A stretch of 8,814 bases of DNA from Nocardioides sp. (GCA_031177735.1 JAPSKJ010000078.1:1-8814), one strand, 5' to 3'; positions 1-7,057 are shown, counted from the stretch's first letter. The notes: a model not told the origin generated them from the sequence alone. Translations and numbers: made by a program.

Positions 1-1
1 C

Positions 2-1636
2 GCGGCGATCGGCACGCGCGCCGACGCCCTGTCGCTCGCGCTGCGCGGCGTGGCCGTGCGAGCGGACCTCCACGGCGACCAGATGGCCGCGCTGCTCACC
101 GAGCGCACGCGCCTGGAGGAGCGGCGCGCCACCCTGCTCGAGCGGGTCGCCGACCTCGAGGCCACGCTCCTCGCGGGCGTCCCCGCCGACCGGGCGGTCT
201 CGTTCCGGACCGCCTGCGACCAGGTGCAGGCGCGGGTCACCGAGCTCGACCTCGACGTCGCCGCGTGGGCCGGCCGTGTGGCGACCGAGGAGACCGCCAT
301 GCTCGCCGTCCTCACCGCCGCCGCGACCGCTGACCTCGCCGAGCGGGCGTACGCCGGCGGGGCGGACCCGGCCGACGGCGTACTCCTGGGCATGCCGGGC
401 GCCGACAGCCCGGCGAGCCGGTTCGACCGCTGGTGGGACGCCTTGACGGCGGAGCAACGCACGGCGGTGATCGCCGCCGCGCCGACGATCATCGGCAACC
501 TCGACGGCCTCCCGGCCACCGCGCGCGACGCCGCCAACCGGCTCGCGCTCGGCAAGGACCTCTCGGAGCTGGGCAGCCTGCCCGCCGACCACCTCACCGA
601 GGCGGAGCGCCGCCGCCTCGAGATCGCCCGGCACACCCAGGTCGCCCTGACGAGCGCCGAGGGCAAGGTCGACCTGCGCAGCGGTGCGCCCATCCCGACG
701 CAGCTCTACCTCTACGACCCGGCCGCCTTCGGTGGCGACGGCCGGGTCGCGGTCGTCCTCGGCGACCTCGACACCGCGGACAACGTCGCGGTCACCGTGC
801 CGGGGCTGGGCACCACCGCCTCGAGCATCGACGGCCAGGCCGACCGGGCGCTGAACCTCTACGACGCCGCACGGGTCGACGACGGCGCCCGCCGGACGGC
901 GGTGCTGGCGTGGATCGGCTACGACGCGCCCGACCTCGCCGCAGGGCCTACCGGCCTCGCCGACGTGCTCGGCGTGACCGGGCCCGACCAGGCGGCGGCG
1001 GGCGGTGAGGCGCTGGCCGACGTCATCGACGGGCTCAAGGCGGGTCGCGAGCGCGACCCGCACCTCACCGTGATCGGTTACAGCTACGGCTCCACGACGG
1101 CTGCCTTCGGGGCCACCGCCGGGATGGGAGCCAGTGACGTGGTGCTGGCCGGGAGTCCCGGAGCGGGCCGCGCCGAGCACGCCGGGGAGCTTGGCCGCGA
1201 GGGCCACGTGTGGGCGATCGCGAACAGTCGTGACCCGGTCACCGCCCTGGGTGACGAGGGATGGTTCGACGCCACCGGCGGCCGGGGGCTGGGTCGCAAC
1301 CCCGCCGAGGACGACTTCGGTGCCCAGCGGCTGCAGGGCGAGTCCGTCCACCGGTGGGCGCACCCGGGCGGGGTGGAGCGGCTCGATCCGACGGCTGGCT
1401 GGGACCCTCGCGACGACAACAGCCGCTGGGACGACCACCTGCACTACTACGACCGCGACACCGAGTCGCTCCACAACATGGCGCAGGTCGTCAACGGCGA
1501 CTATGCCGACACCACCGCGGCCGGTCCCCGCCACGACCCGTGGTGGCGGGCGGTGCAGGATCCGGAGTGGAGTCGCACCCCGCAGGGCCTGGACACCGAC
1601 GGTGACCACGACCTCGACGGGGCCCGGCCGCGATGA
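2..1636 (+). CDS. DUF1023-type alpha/beta hydrolase with helical N-terminal region (5' partial)
   Basis: Probable serine hydrolase of the alpha/beta-hydrolase fold; substrate unknown. The frame is open to the left window edge, and the first in-frame start visible is GTG at 50, with no obvious ribosome binding site. The real start is therefore probably upstream, and residues here are numbered from that GTG (528 aa). Residues about 1-110 are Ala/Leu/Glu/Arg-rich and predicted helical or coiled, with a W-A-G at 73-75. The hydrolase core follows: the nucleophile elbow GYSYGS gives Ser345 as catalytic serine, Asp395 in NSRDPV is the likely acid, and His463 or His465 in DDHLHYY the likely base. This order matches the DUF1023 family, common in actinobacteria and often carrying WXG100-like helical N-termini. 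The C-terminus has alternating Asp at 515, 517, 519, 521 and 523. The stop overlaps the next gene (ATGA). Family call is good; function and secretion are inference. Confidence 0.85.
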   Translation, partial: AAIGTRADALSLALRGVAVRADLHGDQMAALLTERTRLEERRATLLERVADLEATLLAGVPADRAVSFRTACDQVQARVTELDLDVAAWAGRVATEETAMLAVLTAAATADLAERAYAGGADPADGVLLGMPGADSPASRFDRWWDALTAEQRTAVIAAAPTIIGNLDGLPATARDAANRLALGKDLSELGSLPADHLTEAERRRLEIARHTQVALTSAEGKVDLRSGAPIPTQLYLYDPAAFGGDGRVAVVLGDLDTADNVAVTVPGLGTTASSIDGQADRALNLYDAARVDDGARRTAVLAWIGYDAPDLAAGPTGLADVLGVTGPDQAAAGGEALADVIDGLKAGRERDPHLTVIGYSYGSTTAAFGATAGMGASDVVLAGSPGAGRAEHAGELGREGHVWAIANSRDPVTALGDEGWFDATGGRGLGRNPAEDDFGAQRLQGESVHRWAHPGGVERLDPTAGWDPRDDNSRWDDHLHYYDRDTESLHNMAQVVNGDYADTTAAGPRHDPWWRAVQDPEWSRTPQGLDTDGDHDLDGARPR

Positions 1637-2217
1637 GCGCGGGGCGCGCGAGGGCCCTGGCCGCACTGGCGCTCATCGGCACCGGTGCGCTCGGTGGGTG
1701 TCGTGGCGACGACGCGGGCCAGGCTGACGCGGCCCCGCGGGCCACCCGGACCGAGACCGAGGCCGCCTTGACGGCCCAACGCGACGTGGTCCGCACGACG
1801 GTCGAGGGCCTCGCGGCGCCGCTCCTGCCGGAGAGCACCGTCGAGGACGCCGCCGGCCGGTGGACCGGCTGCACCGAGGACCGCGACGCGACCAGTTGGC
1901 CGGAGCGGTCCGGGTTCGCCGACCTCTCCTACGCGGCATCGGCCACCCTGCTCACCCCGGTCGATCCGGCGACCGCGCAGACGCGGGGCGAGCGCCTCCT
2001 CGAAGGTGCCGGGTTCACCGTGCAACGGGTCGTGCCCGGGCCGCCGAGCGTGCAGGTCTTCGGCGTCCAAGGTGACGTGCAGGCGTCGGTGGCGTTCTTC
2101 ACCGAGAGTGACCGCGTCACCGTCGCCGCCCGCGGGACGTGCGTGCCGCTGCCGGAGCAGATGCGGGAGGAGTGGTCGGTCAAGGCCGACGAGGAGGCCC
2201 GGATCCGGCTGCGCTGA
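1633..2217 (+). CDS. Putative small lipoprotein, function unknown
   Basis: Predicted 194-aa exported lipoprotein. The N-terminus has Arg residues at 5 and 7, a hydrophobic stretch at about 8-21 and a lipobox-like LGGC ending at Cys23, so the mature protein would be lipid-anchored on the outer face of the membrane. An Asp/Ala/Thr-rich linker follows, then a folded region with a W-T-G-C (Cys80) and a G-T-C (Cys170). These are the only other cysteines and could form a disulfide. Alternating hydrophobic stretches at about 130-170 suggest a beta-rich domain. I do not recognise a named family. Its ATG overlaps the stop of the upstream hydrolase gene by 4 nt, which implies coupled translation and a shared job, for example as chaperone, inhibitor or immunity partner of the hydrolase (inference). 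A terminator-like hairpin begins 16 nt after the stop. Confidence 0.8.
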   Translation: MSAGRARALAALALIGTGALGGCRGDDAGQADAAPRATRTETEAALTAQRDVVRTTVEGLAAPLLPESTVEDAAGRWTGCTEDRDATSWPERSGFADLSYAASATLLTPVDPATAQTRGERLLEGAGFTVQRVVPGPPSVQVFGVQGDVQASVAFFTESDRVTVAARGTCVPLPEQMREEWSVKADEEARIRLR

Positions 2218-2232
2218 CACCGTCGGCCGAGG

Positions 2233-2255
2233 GTGGTGCGCCGGCGGCGTACCGC
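2233..2255 (+). terminator. Terminator-like hairpin after the lipoprotein gene
   Basis: Arms GTGGTGCGCC (2233-2242) and GGCGTACCGC (2246-2255) pair over 10 bp, including two G-U pairs, around a GGC loop. It starts 16 nt after the lipoprotein stop. There is no U-tract after it, as is common for actinobacterial terminators, so a purely incidental GC hairpin remains possible. Confidence 0.4.
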
Positions 2256-2304
2256 ACCTCTGGTCACATCCGCCACTTGCGCATCGGCGTGCCTCCCCGG
2301 GAAG

Positions 2305-2341
2305 GCCGGACCCGGAACTTAGCCTCGTGCTCGGGTCCGGC
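2305..2341. repeat. Perfect 10-bp inverted repeat in the mreB leader
   Basis: GCCGGACCCG (2305-2314) is exactly repeated in inverse as CGGGTCCGGC (2332-2341), separated by 17 nt. The right arm ends 58 nt before the mreB ATG. The spacer contains the loose -10-like TAGCCT. The repeat could be a dyad operator, an RNA stem-loop in the leader, or a second terminator of the upstream unit. There is no U-tract behind it. Confidence 0.6.
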
Positions 2342-2385
2342 AGCCCTCTCACCGGTCCCACCTTCCCCGAACCAGATGAGGACGC

Positions 2386-2389
2386 GAGG
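2386..2389 (+). promoter_or_regulatory. Ribosome binding site deciding the mreB start
   Basis: GAGG lies 10 nt before the ATG at 2400. The alternative in-frame ATG at 2376 has only a pyrimidine-rich stretch before it and no Shine-Dalgarno match. The 2400 start also gives an N-terminus (MANSFIGRDMAVDLG) close to the usual MreB beginning, so it is preferred. Confidence 0.55.
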
Positions 2390-2399
2390 CACCCGACCC

Positions 2400-3428
2400 A
2401 TGGCGAACAGCTTCATCGGCCGCGACATGGCGGTCGACCTCGGCACCGCCAACACGCTGGTCTACGTGCGCGGCAAGGGTGTGCTCGTCGACGAGCCCAG
2501 CGTCGTGGCCGTCAATCAGTCCACCGGCGAGCTGCTCGCCGTCGGCCACGACGCGAAGCGGATGCTGGGCCGCACCCCCGACAACATCGCGGCGATCCGG
2601 CCGCTCAGGGACGGCGTCATCGCCGACTTCGAGGCGACCGAGCAGATGCTGCGCTACTTCATCCAGCAGGTGCACCGCCGCCGCTACTTCGCCAAGCCCC
2701 GCATGGTGATCTGCGTGCCGAGCGGGATCACCGCCGTCGAGCAGCGCGCGGTGAAGGAGGCCGGCTACCAGGCCGGTGCCCGGCGCGTCTACATCGTCGA
2801 GGAGCCGATGGCCGCCGCCATCGGCGCCGGGCTCCCGGTGCACAAGCCCACCGGCAACATGGTGGTCGACGTGGGCGGCGGCACGACCGAGGTCGCGGTC
2901 ATCAGCCTCGGCGGCATCGTCACCAGCATCTCGGTGCGCCACGCGGGCGACGACCTCGACCAGGCGATCGTGACCTGGATGAAGAAGGAGCACGCCCTGA
3001 TCCTCGGCGAGCGCACCGCCGAGGAGGTCAAGACGACCCTCGGCTCGGCGTTCCCGATGTCGGCCGAGCCCGAGGCCGAGATCCGCGGCCGCGACATGGT
3101 CTCCGGGCTGCCCCGCACGGTCAGCGTGTCCAGCGCCGAGATCCGGCAGGCGCTCGAGGAGCCGCTGCACGGCATCATCGACGCCGTCCGCACCACCCTC
3201 GACCAGACCCCTCCCGAGCTGGCCGGCGACATCATGGACCGCGGCATCGTGCTGACCGGCGGTGGCGCCCTGCTGCGTGGCCTCGACGAGCGACTGCGCC
3301 ACGAGACCGGGATGCCGGTCCACGTGGCGGAGAACCCGCTGACCTCCGTCGCACTCGGCGCCGGTCGCTGCGTGGAGGAGTTCGAGGCGCTCCAGCAGGT
3401 CCTGGTCTCCGACGCCCGGCGCTACTAG
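2400..3428 (+). CDS. mreB: Rod shape-determining protein MreB
   Basis: Bacterial actin homologue, 342 aa, the usual MreB length. It binds ATP, forms short membrane-associated filaments on the cytoplasmic face and organises the cell-wall elongation machinery. Actin-fold signatures are in order: phosphate-1 loop DLGTANT (13-19), phosphate-2 loop VDVGGGT (156-162) and adenosine-motif region LTGGGA (285-290). FIGRDMAVDLGTANTLVYV at the N-terminus is characteristic of Gram-positive MreB. ATG at 2400 was chosen over ATG at 2376 because of the GAGG upstream and family length. It is the first gene of the rod cluster, and mreC follows after 19 nt. Among actinobacteria, mycobacteria and corynebacteria lack MreB, so its presence points to another lineage. 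Mbl is a close paralogue, but the adjoining mreCD supports MreB. Function is assigned by family; no residue looks damaged. Confidence 0.97.
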   Translation: MANSFIGRDMAVDLGTANTLVYVRGKGVLVDEPSVVAVNQSTGELLAVGHDAKRMLGRTPDNIAAIRPLRDGVIADFEATEQMLRYFIQQVHRRRYFAKPRMVICVPSGITAVEQRAVKEAGYQAGARRVYIVEEPMAAAIGAGLPVHKPTGNMVVDVGGGTTEVAVISLGGIVTSISVRHAGDDLDQAIVTWMKKEHALILGERTAEEVKTTLGSAFPMSAEPEAEIRGRDMVSGLPRTVSVSSAEIRQALEEPLHGIIDAVRTTLDQTPPELAGDIMDRGIVLTGGGALLRGLDERLRHETGMPVHVAENPLTSVALGAGRCVEEFEALQQVLVSDARRY

Positions 3429-3447
3429 GACCCACCAGGACGCAGCG

Positions 3448-4410
3448 ATGACCCTCCTCGACCGCATCGACCACGACACCGTCCGGGCCTCGGCCGCACG
3501 GCCCACGACCGACCGGCTCAACCGGCGCGGCCGGTTGCAGCCGCGCGATCCCCGCACACCCCGTCGCTCCACCCTCGTCGCGCTGGTGCTCGCCGGCGCC
3601 ACCATGCTCACCCTCGACGGAGGCGCGGGCGCCCTCGAGCCGGTCCGTCGGGCGGTGGGGGAGGTCGTCGGACCCGTCCAGACGGCGGTGTCCACCCTCG
3701 CGCGCCCGATCACCGTCGTGCCCGAGGTGCTGCGCACCAACGGTTCTCTGCGGGAGGAGGTCGACGCGCTCCGCGAGGACAACGCCGCGCTGCGCCAGCA
3801 GGTCGCGACCAGCGACTACGACCGCAACCGGCTCGAGGCCTACGACGGACTGACCGCGACCGCGCAGGAGATCGGCTACGCGCTCGTGCCCGCCCGCGTG
3901 GTCGGCATCGGTGCCGCCCAGAGCTTCTCGCACACCGCGACCATCGACGCCGGCTCCTCCAGCGGCATCGCGCCGGACATGACGGTCGTCAACGCCGACG
4001 GCCTGGTCGGGCGCGTCCTGCGGGTCACCAGCACCACCGCCACCGTCCTGCTCGCCTCCGACGCCGACTCGGTGGTCGGTGGCCGCGTCGGCGACTCGAT
4101 GGACGTCGGCTTCGTCAGCGGGAGCGGTGACCTGGGCGGCCACCTCGACCTGGAGCTCATCGACCAGGGTGCGCTGCCGAACCGGGGTGATGCGGTGGTG
4201 ACCTGGGGCAGCGACAAGGGTGCCCCCTACGTGTCCGGTGTCCCGATCGGCGCCGTGACGGCCGTCTACGCCAACCTGCGCGACTCCAGCCAGCGCGCCG
4301 AGATCGAGCCCTTCGTCGACTTCGGCTCCCTCGACGTCGTCGGCGTCGTCGTGCCCTCAGGCACCGCGAGCGATCGCGCCGTCATCGAGGTCGACGGGAG
4401 CCTGCAGTGA
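3448..4410 (+). CDS. mreC: Rod shape-determining protein MreC
   Basis: Bitopic membrane scaffold of the elongation complex, 320 aa, which in the family binds and activates PBP2 from outside the membrane. A basic, Arg/Thr/Pro-rich cytoplasmic segment of about 40 residues comes first. One transmembrane helix follows (about 42-57), then a dimerising coiled coil (about 93-132, with LREEVDALREDNAALRQQV-type heptads) and the extracytoplasmic beta-domain (about 145-315). The beta-domain carries the typical IDAGSSSGIAPDMTVVNADG and GLVGRV stretches. The ATG at 3448 has AGGA 7 nt upstream. The 40-residue cytoplasmic lead is longer than in E. coli MreC, but no later start has a better site. Its last bases overlap the mreD GTG start (GTGA). 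Confidence 0.95.
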   Translation: MTLLDRIDHDTVRASAARPTTDRLNRRGRLQPRDPRTPRRSTLVALVLAGATMLTLDGGAGALEPVRRAVGEVVGPVQTAVSTLARPITVVPEVLRTNGSLREEVDALREDNAALRQQVATSDYDRNRLEAYDGLTATAQEIGYALVPARVVGIGAAQSFSHTATIDAGSSSGIAPDMTVVNADGLVGRVLRVTSTTATVLLASDADSVVGGRVGDSMDVGFVSGSGDLGGHLDLELIDQGALPNRGDAVVTWGSDKGAPYVSGVPIGAVTAVYANLRDSSQRAEIEPFVDFGSLDVVGVVVPSGTASDRAVIEVDGSLQ

Positions 4411-4955
4411 CCTGGACCAAGAGCCTCGTCGCGGCCGCCCTGCTCCTGGCCGCGCTCGTGCTGCAGACCAGCGTGCTCACCGCCTTCGCCTGGGACGGAG
4501 TCGTGGTCAACCTGGTGCTGCTCGCCGTCGTGGCGCTGGCACTGACCCAGTCTCCGCAGTTCGCCGTCGTGGCGGGCTTCGCCGGCGGCGTACTCCTCGA
4601 TCTGGCGCCGCCCGCCGACCACGTCGCCGGCCGGTGGACGCTCGCCCTCCTGCTCGTCGCCTACGTCGCGGCGCGGGTGCGGCCCGACGGCCGGCCCTCC
4701 GCGGCGGCCGTGGTCGGCACGGTCGCGGCCTGCTCGTTCATCGGGTCCAGCGTCTTCGCCCTGACCGGAGCCCTGCTCGGCGACCTCGCCGCGGACACCG
4801 GCCAGGTGCTCGAGGTGATCGGCATCGGGTTGGTGCTCGACGTCCTGCTCACTCCGATCGTGCTGCCGCCGTTGCTCGCCCTGCTCGCCCGCTTCAGGCC
4901 TGACACCCGGCCGCTGGGTCGCCTCGGCGGCGGGCTCCGGCCCGCGGAGCGATGA
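4407..4955 (+). CDS. mreD: Rod shape-determining protein MreD
   Basis: Polytopic membrane subunit of the elongation complex, 182 aa, slightly longer than the roughly 160-170 aa typical of the family. About six hydrophobic helices are visible (roughly 5-25, 31-47, 51-67, 77-90, 99-125 and 135-163). The second and third loops hold the conserved-looking GFAGGVLLDL (57-66), the usual MreD signature. Start is GTG, overlapping the mreC stop by 4 nt, and no clear separate Shine-Dalgarno is seen, so translation probably depends on coupling to mreC. The C-terminal tail (about 164-182) is short and Arg/Gly/Pro-rich. MreD is poorly conserved in sequence, but helix pattern, length and position between mreC and the PBP2 gene make the call firm. 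Confidence 0.93.
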   Translation: MTWTKSLVAAALLLAALVLQTSVLTAFAWDGVVVNLVLLAVVALALTQSPQFAVVAGFAGGVLLDLAPPADHVAGRWTLALLLVAYVAARVRPDGRPSAAAVVGTVAACSFIGSSVFALTGALLGDLAADTGQVLEVIGIGLVLDVLLTPIVLPPLLALLARFRPDTRPLGRLGGGLRPAER

Positions 4956-7057
4956 GCGCCGCCCGCACCAGCCGGCTCCGGCTGGTCGTGATCCAAGCCC
5001 TGGTCTTCTCGCTCTTCGCCACCTTGGCGGTGCGTCTCTACTACGTCCAGGTGGTCGACGGCGACGCCTACACCGCGCGCGCCGCGTCGCAGTCGGTGCG
5101 CGAGGTGATCGAGCAGCCCCAGCGCGGGTTGATCGTCGACGACATGGGCCGCCCACTGGTCACCAACCGCACCTCGTGGGTGGTCAGCATCGACCGTACC
5201 GTCTTGGACCGGCTCGGCGAGCAGGACCGCGCCGATCTCCTGGCGCGGGTCGCGAAGGCGACCGGCACGCCGGTGGGGGAGATGGAGGGCAAGCTCCTCG
5301 ACTGCGGTGATGACGGCGCGGTCACCGGCGTGTGCTGGAACGGCTCGCCCTACCAGCCGGTGCCCGTCGCGGTCGACGTCGCGCAGCCGGTGGCACTGCG
5401 GATCCTGGAGCAGCCGGAGGACTACCCCGGGGTGGTCGCCGAGGAGCAGACGCTGCGCTCCTATCCGCGGCCGTTCGGCGTCAACCTCGCCCACGTGCTC
5501 GGCTACCTCAGCCCGATCACCGAGGAGGAGTACGACCAGGCGCAGTCCGAGGGCGACGAGTCGCTCAACGCCGCCTCCGTGGTGGGCCGGGCCGGCCTGG
5601 AGAAGCAGTACGACGAGTGGCTGCGCGGCATGCCGGGGCACTCCGGCGTCGCCGTCGACTCGATGGGCCGCAAGCTCGGCGAGGAGGAGGGGCTCGAAGC
5701 CCAACCGGGGGACACCCTGGTCACCAGCATCGACGCGAAGGTGCAGGGCGTCGTGGAGCAGGAGCTCGCTGCCACCATCGAGAAGGCCCGAGCCACCTTC
5801 GACGACGTCACCGGTCGCAACTACGAGGCCGATGCGGGCGCCGTGGTCGTGATGGAGGCCAAGACCGGTCGGGTGGTCGCGATGGCCAGCCAGCCGACGT
5901 ACGACCCGGAGGTCTGGGTGGGGGGCATCAGCGAGAAGGAGCTGAACCACCTCTACTCCAAGAAGGCGGGCACCCCGCTGCTGGGGCGTGCCACGCAGGG
6001 CCAGTTCGCCCCCGGGTCGACGTGGAAGCCGTTCATGACGGCCGGTGCCCTCAGCAACGGCTACGGCGAGGACGACCGGCTGAACTGCTCATCGGCGTTC
6101 CGGGTCGGCAACCGCGACTTCCGCAACTACGAGTCCAGCGCCTACGGGATGATCACCTTCGCCGAGGCGCTGCAGGTCTCGTGCAACACCTTCTTCTACC
6201 GCGTGGGCTACGACTACTGGAGCCGGTTCGGCTCCGACGTCGACGACGTCGACGCCAAGGACCCCCTCGTGGAGACGGCCAAGAAGTTCGGCTTCGGGTC
6301 GAGCACCGGCGTCGACCTGCCCGAGGAGGCCTCCGGCCGGATCGCGGACCGGGCCTGGAAGCGCGACTACTACGAGGCGCAGAAGGACTACTACTGCGGA
6401 CTGGCCGAGGAGGGCGGTGACGACTTCCTCCACCGCTTCGCTCGCGAGTTCTGCATCGAGGGCTTCGCCTACCGGGCCGGCGACGCGGTCAACTTCGCGA
6501 TCGGCCAGGGCGACACCGTCGTCACGCCGCTCCAGCTGGCTCGGGCCTACGCCGCCCTCTCCAACGGCGGCACGCTCTACGAGCCGCGGATCGGCAAGGC
6601 GGTGGTCAGCGGGGACGGCACCGTGCTCCAGCGGATCGAGCCCGAGGCGAGCGGCAGGGTGAAGCTGTCCGACCGGGCCATGGAGTACGTCGACCAGGCG
6701 CTGCTCGGCACGCCGAAGGTCGGCACGCTCGCCTGGAAGTTCACCGACTTCCCGCTCGAGCAGGTCCAGATCCGCGGCAAGACCGGCTCTGCAGAGGTCT
6801 ACGGCAAGCAGTCGACCTCGTGGGTCGCCTCCTACGACGAGAACTACGTGGTCGTGATGATGGTCAGCCAGGGCGGCACGGGCTCGGGTACGTCGGGCGA
6901 CGCCGTCCGCCGGATCTGGGAGACGCTCTACGGCGTCGAGGGCGACGCGGTGCGCCCGGACCAGGCCGCGATCCCCGGCACGAAGCCGCCGCGGGGGCTG
7001 CCGACGTTCATGGAGGACGGCACCATCCTGCCGCCCGCCAGGGAGGAGCGGTCATGA
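4952..7057 (+). CDS. mrdA: Penicillin-binding protein 2 (class B elongation transpeptidase)
   Basis: Monofunctional peptidoglycan D,D-transpeptidase of the elongation complex, 701 aa, anchored by one N-terminal helix (about 9-30) with the rest outside the membrane. It cross-links strands made by RodA and is a beta-lactam target. The dimerisation/pedestal region begins with QRGLIVDDMGRPLV (57-70). The transpeptidase domain (about 290-660) has all three active-site motifs: S356-T-W-K359 with the acylated serine, S410-C-N412 and K610-T-G612. The S-x-N to K-T-G distance (200 residues) is about 40 longer than I recall for E. coli PBP2, owing partly to an insertion around 465-505. There are six cysteines: 118, 128, 379, 411, 482 and 501. 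No PASTA domains follow. ATG overlaps the mreD stop (ATGA), and its own stop overlaps the rodA ATG. FtsI is the alternative, but cluster position and motif context favour PBP2. Confidence 0.95.
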   Translation: MSAARTSRLRLVVIQALVFSLFATLAVRLYYVQVVDGDAYTARAASQSVREVIEQPQRGLIVDDMGRPLVTNRTSWVVSIDRTVLDRLGEQDRADLLARVAKATGTPVGEMEGKLLDCGDDGAVTGVCWNGSPYQPVPVAVDVAQPVALRILEQPEDYPGVVAEEQTLRSYPRPFGVNLAHVLGYLSPITEEEYDQAQSEGDESLNAASVVGRAGLEKQYDEWLRGMPGHSGVAVDSMGRKLGEEEGLEAQPGDTLVTSIDAKVQGVVEQELAATIEKARATFDDVTGRNYEADAGAVVVMEAKTGRVVAMASQPTYDPEVWVGGISEKELNHLYSKKAGTPLLGRATQGQFAPGSTWKPFMTAGALSNGYGEDDRLNCSSAFRVGNRDFRNYESSAYGMITFAEALQVSCNTFFYRVGYDYWSRFGSDVDDVDAKDPLVETAKKFGFGSSTGVDLPEEASGRIADRAWKRDYYEAQKDYYCGLAEEGGDDFLHRFAREFCIEGFAYRAGDAVNFAIGQGDTVVTPLQLARAYAALSNGGTLYEPRIGKAVVSGDGTVLQRIEPEASGRVKLSDRAMEYVDQALLGTPKVGTLAWKFTDFPLEQVQIRGKTGSAEVYGKQSTSWVASYDENYVVVMMVSQGGTGSGTSGDAVRRIWETLYGVEGDAVRPDQAAIPGTKPPRGLPTFMEDGTILPPAREERS
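7041..7048 (+). promoter_or_regulatory. Strong ribosome binding site deciding the rodA start
   Basis: GGGAGGAG, a near-perfect Shine-Dalgarno, lies 5 nt before the ATG at 7054. The rodA frame stays open back to 6820 inside the PBP2 gene, but that extension is an Arg-rich off-frame translation with no membrane character, and the 7054 start gives a normal RodA N-terminus. Confidence 0.8.

Larger units (their letters stand above)
2218..2399. other. Intergenic region and presumed mreB leader/promoter
   Basis: These 182 nt between the lipoprotein stop and the mreB start contain no convincing ORF, even though the mreB frame happens to stay open through them. They hold the hairpin at 2233-2255 and the perfect inverted repeat at 2305-2341. 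A promoter for the rod operon is expected here, but no good -35/-10 pair is visible. TAGCCT at 2320-2325 fits a loose TANNNT -10 element, but nothing like TTGAC sits 16-18 nt before it. TTGCGC at 2277-2282 is too far upstream to be its partner. The promoter is expected from context only. Confidence 0.5.

Noticed and set aside
2277..2325. TTGCGC (2277-2282) with TAGCCT (2320-2325) as the mreB promoter
   Set aside because: The spacing of 37 nt is far from the 16-18 nt needed, and no other -35-like hexamer fits. I left the promoter unassigned.
2376..2399. In-frame ATG at 2376 as the mreB start
   Set aside because: No Shine-Dalgarno precedes it, and it would add an atypical eight-residue Arg-rich lead (MRTRGTRP). 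ATG 2400 has GAGG upstream and fits family length.
2349..3782. Long open frame on the minus strand opposite mreB and mreC (477 codons)
   Set aside because: It is the usual antisense shadow of a high-GC gene: its product is a low-complexity Asp/His/Gly/Arg/Ala mixture without domains, and the plus strand encodes unmistakable MreB and MreC.
4661..5950. Long open frame on the minus strand opposite mreD and the PBP2 gene
   Set aside because: It is a compositional shadow. No ribosome site or recognisable fold was seen.
6820..7053. N-terminal extension of RodA back to 6820
   Set aside because: It runs off-frame through the end of the PBP2 gene and is Arg/Gly-rich without hydrophobic helices. A strong GGGAGGAG sits before ATG 7054.
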